Source of the DNA: an uncultured Prevotella sp.
GTDB taxonomy: Bacteria; Bacteroidota; Bacteroidia; Bacteroidales; Bacteroidaceae
DNA: 64,000 bases
NCBI RefSeq assembly: GCF_946407605.1
Contig: NZ_CAMJOS010000001.1
Coordinates: forward strand, 186,001 to 250,000
Direction of reading: 5' to 3'
This document shows, piece by piece, positions 18,096 through 26,360 of the stretch. The notes beneath the pieces are model-generated. The model was given only the letters and a program-made list of their open reading frames with translations. It did no database searches and was not told the origin of the DNA. The translations under genes were made by a program, and so were the position numbers. Numbering within the stretch: the first letter of the stretch is position 1; every line of letters begins with the position of its first letter.

Positions 18096-19505
18096 CTACA
18101 GTTTTAGCTTGAACGACTGCTCTATGCTGTTCATTTCCTCCACGAAAGCCTTGTCAACCTTCAGACGTTTCTCTATGGCAGCACAGCTATGAATCACGGT
18201 GGAGTGATCACGACCACCTATCAGCAAACCTATTCTAGATGCAGGCATTTTCGTGTATTTCTGAGCCAGATACATCGATACTTGACGAACTTGTACAAAG
18301 TCGCGTTTACGGCTCTTGCTCACAACCTCTTGCTGCGTCACACCATAATGACGGCACACATGCTCCAGAATATCGTCAATGGTAAGCGGATGGTTGTCCA
18401 CTTTCACTGCACGCTTAATCACGCGCTCTGCCAGATGCATGTCAACATTAGAGTTGTAAACAATACTATAGGCCATCAGCGAATTGAGCACTCCCTCCAA
18501 GTCGCGCACTGAACCATTAGCGGTCTGTGCAATATACTGAATCACTTCTGCAGGAATCTTCAGACCGTCACGACGGCACTTCGAGTTCAGGATATCAACA
18601 CACAGTTGCACATTGGGCTTCTCCAACTCGGCAATCAGACCACATGAGAAACGTGTGAGCAGACGGTCCTTCACACCTGCCAAATCGACTGGAGGACGAT
18701 CGCTGGCCAGAATAATCTGTTTTCCCAGACGGAACAGATGGTCAAAGATATGGAAGAACGTGTCGAGTGTCTTTGGAGAGTTAACCCATTCCTGAACATC
18801 GTCAACAATCAGTACATCAATAGTCTGATAGAAATTGATGAAGTCGTTAGTGGTGTTCTGGCGGACCGAGTCTGTGAACTGTACCTGGAACAGACGTGCT
18901 GATACATAAAGTACGCGCTTACGGGGATAGGTACGCTTGCACTGCACACCTATAGCATTAATAAGGTGTGTCTTGCCACAGCCTGAAGGACCATAGACAA
19001 AGAAGGGGTTGAAGGTCGACTTGCCTGGATGCTCGGCAATAGACAGTCCTACAGTACGAGGCAGCTTGTTAGAGTCGCCCTCAATGAAACTGTCGAAAGT
19101 CTTCTTGGGGTCTAGACGGGGGTTCAGGTCCTGAGGCATAGCCGTATCCAACACCGTAGGCGACTGGTTGCCACGGGTAGTGGCAGCAGGAGCCTCTATA
19201 GCTGAGGGGCCTTCACTCTCCCACTCCTGTTCTTTCTTGTTCTCCTGATCAGTCATCAAACGATAGGTCAGGCGAACATTTGTTTTAAAGCTCTTTGACA
19301 ACGCCCAAGCCATCAGGGCCACGAAGTTCTGCTCCAAGTACTCGTAGATGTACGGACTTGGAACCTGCACCAACACTGTCTTCTTCGCTTCGTCGTACGA
19401 CTCGAAGACAATGGGCTCGAACCACGTTTTGAAGGTCTGCTCCGTGACATTCTGCTTGATAAGATGCAGGCAGTTGTCCCAAAGCGCCTGATGTTTGTTT
19501 GGCAT
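18096..19505 (-). CDS. dnaA: Chromosomal replication initiator DnaA
   Basis: A 469-residue protein with the four DnaA domains: N-terminal DnaB-contact domain (1-85), a variable linker (86-135), the AAA+ core with Walker A GPSGCGKT (172-179) and Walker B VLIVDD, and the C-terminal DNA-binding helix-turn-helix with GGRDHSTVIHS. It binds DnaA boxes and opens the origin. It is monocistronic, with a promoter at 19580-19611 and a terminator at 18060-18087. No cluster of DnaA boxes is visible next to it and dnaN is not adjacent, so the origin is not shown to be here. Confidence 0.98.
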   Translation of the reverse strand: MPNKHQALWDNCLHLIKQNVTEQTFKTWFEPIVFESYDEAKKTVLVQVPSPYIYEYLEQNFVALMAWALSKSFKTNVRLTYRLMTDQENKKEQEWESEGPSAIEAPAATTRGNQSPTVLDTAMPQDLNPRLDPKKTFDSFIEGDSNKLPRTVGLSIAEHPGKSTFNPFFVYGPSGCGKTHLINAIGVQCKRTYPRKRVLYVSARLFQVQFTDSVRQNTTNDFINFYQTIDVLIVDDVQEWVNSPKTLDTFFHIFDHLFRLGKQIILASDRPPVDLAGVKDRLLTRFSCGLIAELEKPNVQLCVDILNSKCRRDGLKIPAEVIQYIAQTANGSVRDLEGVLNSLMAYSIVYNSNVDMHLAERVIKRAVKVDNHPLTIDDILEHVCRHYGVTQQEVVSKSRKRDFVQVRQVSMYLAQKYTKMPASRIGLLIGGRDHSTVIHSCAAIEKRLKVDKAFVEEMNSIEQSFKLKL

Positions 19506-19579
19506 CTTAGGCGTTAATATTTTTGGTTATTAATTTCTTGTTTATTTTACAAGATTATGTCTTGCTTTGTTTGCGAGTG

Positions 19580-19611
19580 CAAAGTTCGCAAAAAATTTTG
19601 ATTCCTGCAAA
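19580..19611 (-). promoter_or_regulatory. Promoter of dnaA
   Basis: On the minus strand, TTTG (19608-19611), a 20-bp spacer and GAACTTTG (19580-19587), with one mismatch to TAnnTTTG. The 5' leader is about 70 nt. The rest of 19612-19751 is AT-rich, with nothing recognised. Confidence 0.6.
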
Positions 19612-19751
19612 TGTTCCTTTTTCGAGGTTTGTGTTTACAAATCGTGTAACTTACTATCTTTTGGAGGGTTATAATGTTTCACGATTTTTCAACAAGTCAA
19701 GGTCTTGCAAAATTTCAACCATTTGTATTTCAATATGTTATATAATTAAGA

Positions 19752-19771
19752 AACGGGCCTTATCGCCCGTT
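19752..19771 (-). terminator. Terminator after the MCE-family gene
   Basis: A 7-bp GC-rich stem AACGGGC / GCCCGTT with a 6-nt loop, followed on the minus strand by TTTCTTAATT. Confidence 0.75.
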
Positions 19772-19792
19772 CTTTATTTAGACAAAATAAAA

Positions 19793-20695
19793 TTATCGGT
19801 CTTTTTTGCCAAAAACCGAGAAGTGTACATAGCGTTTTGGATGCTGCCTCAAATCTATCAATAAAGAGTCGGCACTTTGCATCGTAGCGTTCATATTATT
19901 GTACAATTCAGCATCACGCATCAGCAGGCCAAGAGTACCCTCGTTGCTGTTCAGTTTTGCAGTGGTCTGCTCTACGTTAGCCATTGCACGATCCACCTTC
20001 TGCATGGTGGCGTTCAGATCCATCTCGTTCAACTGTCGTGTAACACCCTCTACGTTGGTTAGCACTCCGTCCACCTTCGTCACCATCTGCGGCACTTGCT
20101 TATTCAACTGTACTGACAACTGGTTTAGCTGATTCGTGGTGGCACTCAGATTGGCAGTAATAGCGTCAACATTATGCAGAGAGTTCTTAATGGCAGGATC
20201 CTGCATCAGACTGTTCAGTGACGCCAGAATAGAATCCAGCTTGGGCAGCATCACCTCAATCTGAGGAATCATATCTGCAGCCTTACCCATCAGTCCGCTA
20301 GCCATACCACCTTCTATGGTATCACCTTTCGCCATCAAGTCTATGGGGTTGGGGCCAAACTTCAGCTCCAACTTCACGTTGCCCAGCAGGTCGCTTGAGA
20401 TCTCGGCCTTGGTACCCTTGGGCAGACTGAGTTTATTGTCCAATCCTATGACTGCTACAATGTTGTCTGGACGTGAATAGTCATAAACAATCTGTTCCAC
20501 CACGCCAACACGATAGCCATTGGCATAGACAGGACTCGATGCCGACAGTCCGCTCACATCACTGAAACGGGCATAGTAGCTGTCGTCTGTAGAAAAGAGC
20601 GTCAGCCCTTTCAGAAACTGCATACCGAAAAACAGAATCACAATACCGGCTATAGCTACCAGTGCTATTTTCACTTCTTTCGTAAAAAACCGCAT
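19793..20695 (-). CDS. MCE/MlaD family lipid-transport protein
   Basis: A 300-residue protein starting MRFFTKEVKIAL at 20693-20695, preceded by an AGGAAGAAGGAAT ribosome-binding stretch. An N-terminal membrane anchor (about 8-27) is followed by one MCE domain (about 37-115, with FSDVSGLSASSPVYANGYRVG and ISSDLLGNVKLEL). A long amphipathic, Asn/Gln/Leu-rich helical region extends to the end. MCE proteins form rings or tubes that move phospholipids between the two membranes. The usual MlaE/MlaF permease and ATPase partners are not adjacent. It lies 28 bp after the amidase gene, so the two are probably cotranscribed, a pairing consistent with envelope maintenance. Confidence 0.9.
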   Translation of the reverse strand: MRFFTKEVKIALVAIAGIVILFFGMQFLKGLTLFSTDDSYYARFSDVSGLSASSPVYANGYRVGVVEQIVYDYSRPDNIVAVIGLDNKLSLPKGTKAEISSDLLGNVKLELKFGPNPIDLMAKGDTIEGGMASGLMGKAADMIPQIEVMLPKLDSILASLNSLMQDPAIKNSLHNVDAITANLSATTNQLNQLSVQLNKQVPQMVTKVDGVLTNVEGVTRQLNEMDLNATMQKVDRAMANVEQTTAKLNSNEGTLGLLMRDAELYNNMNATMQSADSLLIDLRQHPKRYVHFSVFGKKDR

Positions 20696-20723
20696 ATTCC
20701 TTCTTCCTTTATTTAATATTGTA

Positions 20724-21989
20724 TTACTTTCCGTTAATCTCACGAATGGCAGCTTGCGTGTCCATACGTACTCCGTTCTTGAAAGCCACGATGAAAGCCT
20801 GGGGGAAGGTCTTGGCCACCTCCTTACGCAACTGCTTTACTTCATTATAGTTGCTAGTGGCGCCAACAGTGTACTTCCACATCTTGCCATCCTTGTAGCT
20901 GCTTACGTTCTTCAAGCCCTTGAACTGTTTGGCACCTGCCTTCAGCTTGGTGTCGCTGGCCATGAACTGCACCTTGAACACAGGCAGGTCTTTAGCAACA
21001 GGCTGTGCAGAAGCCTCCTGTTGTTGAGTAGGAGTTAGTGCCACAGACTCACGCTCTACGGCTGACGCCTCCTGCTTAGAGGTATCCTGAGGTTGCTCCT
21101 TCTGAACAGGGATCTCAGGCCGAGAAACTTGTTGAGGAGCTGGAGCTGGCTGAGGTGCGGTAGTGGGCTCCGGAGCTGGCTGAGGCACAGGGGCAGGCTG
21201 AGGTGTTGGGGCAGAAACAGACTTTCCTGTCTTCGAGTTCTTATACTCCACAAACGCCTGATAGATGCCTCGGCCCAGTGCATCCTGATTGGCTTGGTCG
21301 TTCAGGTATTTCTCTTCCGATACCGTGGTGATATAACCCAGTTCTATAAGGCAGGCAGGCATCGACGTCTCTCGCAACACGAGGAAGGCATCCTGCTTCA
21401 CACCCTTGTTAGGACGGTTGGCCGTGCGACACACATGCTTTTGGATACCCTTTGCCAGTTCCACACTCTCAAGCATGTTCTTGTCGTTAATCATCTCAAA
21501 GATGATATAACTTTCAGGTGAGCGTGGATCGAAACCAGAATAGTGCTGTTTGTAGTTATCCTCAATCAGCACCACTTCGTTCTCACGCATAGCGGCACTC
21601 AACTTCTCGTCGCTGCGACGCATACCCATCGTATAGGTCTCCAAACCCGTTATCGGCCTTTTGCTGGCCACCGCATTGGTGTGTATGCTGATAAACACAT
21701 CGGCTTTGTTCTTATTGGCGATATCGGCCCTTTGATGCAGGGGAATGAAGACATCTGTTTTGCGAGTGTAGATAACTTTCACGTCAGGACAGTTCTGCTC
21801 CACATAGCGTCCAAAGGCCAACGCCACCTTCAGGTTGATGTTCTTCTCATAGGAATATTTTCCCTTGGCACCAGCATCCTTGCCACCATGACCAGCATCG
21901 ATGACCAGCGTGAACTTCTTAGGCGCAGCCATCACAAAGACCGTACCTATGATTGTCAGAAACAGAAAAACAATGATTTTCCTTGTCAT
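20724..21989 (-). CDS. N-acetylmuramoyl-L-alanine amidase with SPOR domain
   Basis: A 421-residue exported protein with a signal peptide of about 22 residues. The Amidase_3 domain (24-240) shows the zinc and catalytic residues His34 (DAGHGGKD), Glu48, His103 (SIHTN) and Glu216 (IELGYI). It cleaves the amide bond between N-acetylmuramic acid and the stem peptide. A Pro/Gln/Ala-rich linker (about 255-330) leads to a C-terminal SPOR domain (about 340-415), which in other bacteria binds denuded glycan at division sites. A cell-separation role is therefore likely. The start ATG at 21987-21989 follows a TAATTTTG box at 22008-22015. Confidence 0.95.
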   Translation of the reverse strand: MTRKIIVFLFLTIIGTVFVMAAPKKFTLVIDAGHGGKDAGAKGKYSYEKNINLKVALAFGRYVEQNCPDVKVIYTRKTDVFIPLHQRADIANKNKADVFISIHTNAVASKRPITGLETYTMGMRRSDEKLSAAMRENEVVLIEDNYKQHYSGFDPRSPESYIIFEMINDKNMLESVELAKGIQKHVCRTANRPNKGVKQDAFLVLRETSMPACLIELGYITTVSEEKYLNDQANQDALGRGIYQAFVEYKNSKTGKSVSAPTPQPAPVPQPAPEPTTAPQPAPAPQQVSRPEIPVQKEQPQDTSKQEASAVERESVALTPTQQQEASAQPVAKDLPVFKVQFMASDTKLKAGAKQFKGLKNVSSYKDGKMWKYTVGATSNYNEVKQLRKEVAKTFPQAFIVAFKNGVRMDTQAAIREINGK

Positions 21990-22007
21990 ACCATATTATA
22001 TCACCTG

Positions 22008-22015
22008 CAAAATTA
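22008..22015 (-). promoter_or_regulatory. Promoter -7 box of the amidase-MCE pair
   Basis: The minus-strand box TAATTTTG matches TAnnTTTG and lies 18 bp before the amidase ATG. No good -33 box was found. Confidence 0.5.
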
Positions 22016-22041
22016 CGCTTTTTCTGCGAGAAACGCTCCAA

Positions 22042-22434
22042 TCACGCTTGAGTTTTATCATTTATTAAGTGTAACGTGACGCCAGCACCAGCACAGAGGG
22101 CTCCCATAGGAGGATTCAGTTTAGTAACAGTCAGCTCCACAGCCTCAGTCTGCGGAAAGTGGTCAATGATAGCGTGCCCCATCCGTCCTACCACATGTTC
22201 CAGGAGATTCGAGGGTTGTGCCATCTCACGTTTCACAATGTCAAGCAGGGTGGCATAGTTCAGCGTGTCTGCCACATCATCACTCTCCATCGCCTTGCTT
22301 ATATTATAATGTACACGGACGGTGACTGAATATTCTGCCCCCACCCTACGCTCTTGTTCCAGCACGCCATGATAGGCATAGAGCCTCACATCGTCCAGGC
22401 TAATGACACTTTTCTCAAACTTCATCATTGGCAT
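22042..22434 (-). CDS. folB: Dihydroneopterin aldolase FolB
   Basis: A 130-residue protein matching FolB in length and motifs (LDDVRLYAYHGVLEQER with the catalytic region, and LTVTKLNPPMG near the C-terminus). It converts 7,8-dihydroneopterin to 6-hydroxymethyl-dihydropterin and glycolaldehyde in folate synthesis. Its start (22432-22434, or ATGs at 22428 and 22425) overlaps the end of the upstream TSCPD gene by up to 20 bp, so the two are translationally linked. No other folate gene lies nearby. Confidence 0.92.
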   Translation of the reverse strand: MPMMKFEKSVISLDDVRLYAYHGVLEQERRVGAEYSVTVRVHYNISKAMESDDVADTLNYATLLDIVKREMAQPSNLLEHVVGRMGHAIIDHFPQTEAVELTVTKLNPPMGALCAGAGVTLHLINDKTQA

Positions 22435-23095
22435 TATCGTCGTAATCAGTATTGCCTGGCAGATACTTTTTCAAAGCTCGCTCCACACCATTCTTCCAGG
22501 TATTGATACTCTCCGACTGCAACTGCAGCGATGCCACCAGCTTGATAACATGCTCTATAGGCATGCCATAACGCAACACGCCACTAATCAGCTTGGCGTA
22601 GTTCCAGTATTCAGGGTTGAACTTCTCAGACAGTCCCTCAACGGTAATCTTATAGCCTCGAGTATTCTCAAACTGGAAATCATAGCGCTTGGTGCCGTCG
22701 GCATTCATCTGCTTCACAATCTTTCCTTTCGTCACCGACTTCGGCAAAACAATACCTTCATCGTCGTCTTGCAGACCTGTGAATATCTCATAAGGATAAC
22801 CATTGAGCAGACCTACCAATGCCACCCATTTTTCTTTATTGTTCTGAAAACGCACCACATCACATTCCAACGACTGAGGACGGACCTCCGTCAGTTGCGG
22901 CGTTATCGTCATCGGAGCCACAGGAGCAATCTCACGCAGATGTTCACCCAAGCGTCTCAGTTGCTCTTCGGTAACATGGTTCTTGCAACCCTTTTCCCTT
23001 TGCAACAATTCGTTCATCAGCCGTTCTTCGCCGCCATAGGCTGCCAACAGTGCCTGTAACACGCTCTCGCTATCCATTGTTTTCTGTAAATCCAT
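22415..23095 (-). CDS. Stand-alone TSCPD domain protein resembling the C-terminus of class II ribonucleotide reductase
   Basis: A 226-residue protein. From about residue 85 it reads like the end of adenosylcobalamin-dependent ribonucleotide reductase: YPYEIFTG, IVLPKSVTKGKIVKQ, KRYDFQFENTRGYKITVEGLS, YWNYAKLISGVLRYGMPIEH and INTWKNGVERALKKYL. The catalytic barrel and the C-terminal Cys pair are absent. The first 70 residues are charged and helical and unlike the reductase. The ATG at 23093-23095 is chosen because the promoter (23123-23153) lies just upstream, which excludes longer starts. Its function is unknown; it might be a regulatory or nucleotide-binding derivative. It overlaps folB. Confidence 0.75.
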   Translation of the reverse strand: MDLQKTMDSESVLQALLAAYGGEERLMNELLQREKGCKNHVTEEQLRRLGEHLREIAPVAPMTITPQLTEVRPQSLECDVVRFQNNKEKWVALVGLLNGYPYEIFTGLQDDDEGIVLPKSVTKGKIVKQMNADGTKRYDFQFENTRGYKITVEGLSEKFNPEYWNYAKLISGVLRYGMPIEHVIKLVASLQLQSESINTWKNGVERALKKYLPGNTDYDDNANDEV

Positions 23096-23122
23096 TGTCT
23101 TGATAATTATCGTTTCTGTGTG

Positions 23123-23153
23123 CAAAGTTACACATTTTCTGTGACTTAACAAA
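23123..23153 (-). promoter_or_regulatory. Promoter of the TSCPD-folB pair
   Basis: On the minus strand, TTTG (23150-23153), a 19-bp spacer and TAACTTTG (23123-23130). The ATG is 27 bp further on. Confidence 0.75.
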
Positions 23154-23168
23154 GATTAAACCAGTTCT

Positions 23169-23200
23169 TTTGCATACAGACAAAAAAAATTTTATCTTTG
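23169..23200 (+). promoter_or_regulatory. Promoter of aqpZ
   Basis: TTTG (23169-23172), a 20-bp spacer and TATCTTTG (23193-23200), with the ATG 25 bp further on. It lies back to back with the TSCPD promoter. Confidence 0.75.
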
Positions 23201-23225
23201 CAGAGAATTTTAAATCCAATTGATT

Positions 23226-23915
23226 ATGAAAAAGTATTTTGCTGAAGCAGTAGGCACTATGGTGCTTGTCTTAATGGGATGCGGCGTCGCCGTAAGTTTG
23301 AATTGCACGTCCGACTGTTCTACGGTCGCAAATGCTGCTAGTGTCATTGGAACCGCCTTCGCCTTTGGTCTGGCCGTCGTCGCTATGGCCTACACCATCG
23401 GAGGCATCTCTGGTTGCCACATCAACCCTGCCATCACAGTGGGATGCCTGCTTTCAGGCCGAATCAGCGGCAAGGATGCTGTGGGTTATATCTGTGGACA
23501 GATTGTGGGAGCCTTCATTGGTTCCGCCATTCTCTTTGCCCTCACCAGCAACGTGGCTGGTCTTGACGGCACGGGCGCCAACGACCTGCAAAATGGCGTC
23601 ACATGGGCTGGTGGCCTCATCGCCGAGATTGTGTTTACCTGCGTCTTCGTACTTGTCGTTTTAGGAGCCACCTCCAAGACCAACGGTGCCACCAACAACT
23701 TCGCTGGTCTCGCGATAGGTCTCTCGCTGGTTCTCGTCCATCTGGTATGCATCCGTTATACGGGCACCTCTGTCAATCCTGCCCGCAGTCTGGCTCCCGC
23801 CATCTTCCAAGGCGGCACAGCCCTCAGCAACTTATGGATTTTCATCGTGGGTCCCTTCGTTGGTGCCGCCCTCGCCGCTGGCATCTGGAAGGCCATCGAG
23901 CCTAACGGCAAGTGA
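23226..23915 (+). CDS. aqpZ: Aquaporin Z
   Basis: A 229-residue inner-membrane channel, the length of Escherichia coli AqpZ. It has six predicted membrane helices and the two half-helix motifs NPA at 67-69 (INPAITVG) and 184-186 (VNPARSLA). The His near 172 and Arg187 after the second NPA fit the narrow, water-selective filter rather than a glycerol facilitator. The ATG is at 23226. It is a single gene with its own promoter and terminator. Confidence 0.95.
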   Translation: MKKYFAEAVGTMVLVLMGCGVAVSLNCTSDCSTVANAASVIGTAFAFGLAVVAMAYTIGGISGCHINPAITVGCLLSGRISGKDAVGYICGQIVGAFIGSAILFALTSNVAGLDGTGANDLQNGVTWAGGLIAEIVFTCVFVLVVLGATSKTNGATNNFAGLAIGLSLVLVHLVCIRYTGTSVNPARSLAPAIFQGGTALSNLWIFIVGPFVGAALAAGIWKAIEPNGK

Positions 23916-23943
23916 ACCTAAACGAATAAAATAGATAAAGCAA

Positions 23944-23979
23944 AGAGGATGAGCTTCAATAAGCACATCCTCTTTTTTT
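23944..23979 (+). terminator. Terminator after aqpZ
   Basis: The stem AGAGGATG / CATCCTCT extends through one mismatch to GCTT / AAGC, with the loop CAAT. A run of T follows directly. Confidence 0.9.
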
Positions 23980-24019
23980 AGTCCTAACTGTTTATTTCTC
24001 TAGTATATTTAAAATTTTC

Positions 24020-24103
24020 TATTTCAAACCTTGAAATTTATATTTCAGGGTTTGCAACACATATTTCAAATCCTGAAACTTATGTTTCAAACCCTGCAAC
24101 AAC
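24020..24103. repeat. Array of four 21-bp palindromic repeats
   Basis: Four head-to-tail 21-bp units begin at 24020, 24041, 24062 and 24083. Each has the form T[A/G]TTTCA-N6-TG[A/C]AA and is an imperfect inverted repeat. The array lies between the aqpZ terminator and the convergent glycosyltransferase stop. Just beyond it, at about 24115-24122, a minus-strand TATCTTTG motif points into the array. Confidence 0.85.
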
Positions 24104-24149
24104 ATTTTTTCAATGCAAAGATATAAAAAAGTTCTTCACATATGTACTC

Positions 24150-24923
24150 CTATCGCATCAGGAACCAGAAGTGAAGGGCGACTGTCTGGAAGAAGCCGTA
24201 GTGACGACACATGACACGGAAACGCTCGAAGAGTGAGGCACGATGATTTTTGGTAGTCTGCCCCTCTTCGAGATAATTGGCAGTAACGATGCCAACAGGC
24301 ACTAAGGGGAGATTCATACGTTCAGCCTCCCGCATCACACGTATACACCAGTCCACATCGGCAGAGAAGCGATAGCGGGTATCGTACTGCAGGTTCTTGG
24401 CAATATCCGTACGGGCATAAAAAGCTTGGTGACATACCAGCATGCCCTGACGGAATGATTGCCAAGACAATTGTGCTGGTGGCTGCAAGCGACGATGATA
24501 CAGGAATTTTCCTTCTCCATCAACAATGTCCGTCAGTCCATAGAGCACAGCAGGCAACTCGTCAGAGGGGCTCTCCATCAGGCGGCAGCGATGCACCACC
24601 TGTTCTAGAGTATCGTCCTGCGGAAAACAGTCGCCTGCATTCATATAGACAACATAGTCACCCGAAGCCTGAGACAGACCTTTGTTCATCGCATCGTAAA
24701 TACCCTTGTCAGGTTCTGACTTGATAATGACCTTATGCCCCAGCTCCGACTGATCAGAAAGACTTTTATAGTCCTCAGCCATCTGCAAGGTACCATCTTT
24801 TGAGGCACCATCGATAATGAGATGTTCCACGCCGCCATAGGTCTGACGCAGCACACTCTGGAGAGTACTCTGCAACACTGACTCCGCATTATATGTGATA
24901 GTGACAACCGTGAACCGTATCAT
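24150..24923 (-). CDS. Family 2 glycosyltransferase
   Basis: A 257-residue protein with the GT-A start FTVVTITYNAESVLQSTLQS, a nucleotide-binding IIDGASKDGT and a metal-binding region near MNAGDCF. It fits the WcaA-like group acting in exopolysaccharide, capsule or lipopolysaccharide assembly. It is soluble or peripheral, with no clear membrane helix. Its ATG overlaps the upstream glycosyltransferase stop (ATGA), so the two are translationally coupled. Donor and acceptor are unknown. Confidence 0.9.
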   Translation of the reverse strand: MIRFTVVTITYNAESVLQSTLQSVLRQTYGGVEHLIIDGASKDGTLQMAEDYKSLSDQSELGHKVIIKSEPDKGIYDAMNKGLSQASGDYVVYMNAGDCFPQDDTLEQVVHRCRLMESPSDELPAVLYGLTDIVDGEGKFLYHRRLQPPAQLSWQSFRQGMLVCHQAFYARTDIAKNLQYDTRYRFSADVDWCIRVMREAERMNLPLVPVGIVTANYLEEGQTTKNHRASLFERFRVMCRHYGFFQTVALHFWFLMR

Positions 24924-26194
24924 AGCTTCAAGTGTTTTTGGGCCAAAGCCTCTTGGTAGACTTCGATATAGCGCACCATGACCTGCTGGGTGGCATAATG
25001 ATGGTGCACCTTCCTAACTGCCTCTGTCGACAGAGTCTGAGCATCGGCCTCGTTAAGGATCCAATCGATGCCATGAGCCAAGTCATCAACTGAACGGTAG
25101 TCAGCCACATAGCCATTCTTCTTGTGGTCGATTTCCTCAGGGATGCCTCCAACACGGAACCCCAGGCAGGGCACGCCGCAAGCCATCGCCTCCATAATGG
25201 TGTTGGGCAGGTTCTCGCTAAGCGAAGGCAGTACAAACATACTGGCTGCCCTATAGATTCGTACAATACGCTGACGGTCAGCAACATAACCCAATGGATA
25301 AGCAGGGAAGGGCAATTCGCCAGCCACCTCATCAGCATGACTACCCAAAATAACCACACCTGTCGTATCTTTCATCTCCGGCTTTTCAGCAGCCAACTTC
25401 TTACAGGCATCGATGAGATACTTCATACCCTTATTGGGATTGGTGACGCGCTGACAGACAAAGAGGATAAGACGTTTGTCGCTGGGCAGTCCCTCAGCCT
25501 GACAAGCCTCTTCACGACTGCCAGGACAGAACACATTCACATCAATAGGATTGGGGATGCTCACAACAGTCTGCCCTCGTAGCAGGGCACTGCTCTTCGC
25601 CTCCTGCTCCAGCCATTTGCTGCAAGCCACAAAGGTGATATTTCCATTGTCCAAGAGTGCTTGCTTGCGTTTCCACACGCGGGCAGACAGGTCACGATTG
25701 CCACCACCATCAGGTAGATACTTACAATGATGGCAAGCTGTACGAAAATAACTGCAACCCAGCGTCAAGTGACAAATCGACGTGGCAGGCCAGATGTCGT
25801 GCATAGTCCAAACCACGGGTTTGCCCGTTTTCAGTATCTTACGGATATCAGACAACGACAGCATGCCTTGATTGATCCAATGCAGATGGATGATGTCGGC
25901 CTCTTGAAACTCTGGCAACTTTGTGATATCGGTGCCAGCGTTGGCTATATCAAGTTCAAAAAGGCGTTCACGCTTGAAGTGCAAATGCATGAAGATGACC
26001 AATCGCTCCCAAAGAAAATGCCATCTCTGGCGCAGATGACCTTTCAAACCTACCACTGTAATCTCGTCAGTCGACTTGTCACGCACCAGCATTTTGGCCT
26101 TGACACCATAATTATTTAAAGCATGCATCAGGCGGCTGGCAGCTACCGCTGCCCCACCTGCCTGTTCGCTTGTATTCACTATCAGTACTCTCAT
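24920..26194 (-). CDS. Family 4 glycosyltransferase
   Basis: A 424-residue GT-B protein. The N-terminal domain begins MRVLIVNTSEQAGGAAVAA, and the C-terminal domain contains SENLPNTIMEAMACGVPCLG, the EX7E-type donor-binding motif of GT4. It also has a WTMHDIWP segment common to Bacteroidetes GT4 enzymes. The start is set at 26192-26194, because the promoter -7 box (26202-26209) ends only 7 bp upstream. This leaves almost no leader and excludes the longer frame. It forms a two-gene polysaccharide-synthesis operon with the GT2 gene. Confidence 0.9.
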   Translation of the reverse strand: MRVLIVNTSEQAGGAAVAASRLMHALNNYGVKAKMLVRDKSTDEITVVGLKGHLRQRWHFLWERLVIFMHLHFKRERLFELDIANAGTDITKLPEFQEADIIHLHWINQGMLSLSDIRKILKTGKPVVWTMHDIWPATSICHLTLGCSYFRTACHHCKYLPDGGGNRDLSARVWKRKQALLDNGNITFVACSKWLEQEAKSSALLRGQTVVSIPNPIDVNVFCPGSREEACQAEGLPSDKRLILFVCQRVTNPNKGMKYLIDACKKLAAEKPEMKDTTGVVILGSHADEVAGELPFPAYPLGYVADRQRIVRIYRAASMFVLPSLSENLPNTIMEAMACGVPCLGFRVGGIPEEIDHKKNGYVADYRSVDDLAHGIDWILNEADAQTLSTEAVRKVHHHYATQQVMVRYIEVYQEALAQKHLKL

Positions 26195-26201
26195 CGTTGT
26201 G

Positions 26202-26209
26202 CAAAGGTA
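26202..26209 (-). promoter_or_regulatory. Promoter -7 box of the glycosyltransferase pair
   Basis: The minus-strand box TACCTTTG ends 7 bp before the ATG, which implies a leaderless or nearly leaderless mRNA. No good -33 box is visible, so activation may be needed. Confidence 0.55.
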
Positions 26210-26271
26210 CGAAAAAGAATTGAACATTGTATGTTTTACAGTGAAAATTTTTGTTGTTTGCGGACACATGG

Positions 26272-26287
26272 CTTGATTTAAATCAAG
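26272..26287. promoter_or_regulatory. Perfect 16-bp palindrome of CRP/FNR type
   Basis: CTTGATTTAAATCAAG contains TTGAT-N4-ATCAA, the FNR-family consensus. Its centre lies about 80 bp from the predicted start points of both the glycosyltransferase operon and the divergent ncRNA. Confidence 0.6.
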
Positions 26288-26323
26288 AATAGTGACATTA
26301 TTACACTAAATTTCTTTGAAATA

Positions 26324-26355
26324 CTTGTGGGGTTATGAAAATCGTTGTACCTTTG
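26324..26355 (+). promoter_or_regulatory. Promoter of the candidate ncRNA
   Basis: CTTG (26324-26327), a 20-bp spacer and TACCTTTG (26348-26355). Confidence 0.7.
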
Positions 26356-26360
26356 CATCG

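Noticed and set aside
19506..19792. Replication origin next to dnaA
   Set aside because: Only one weak DnaA-box-like sequence (TTTTCAACA near 19686) is visible. There is no cluster of boxes and no dnaN neighbour.
24020..24103. CRISPR array
   Set aside because: The 21-bp units are directly adjacent with no unique spacers, and no cas gene is in the window.
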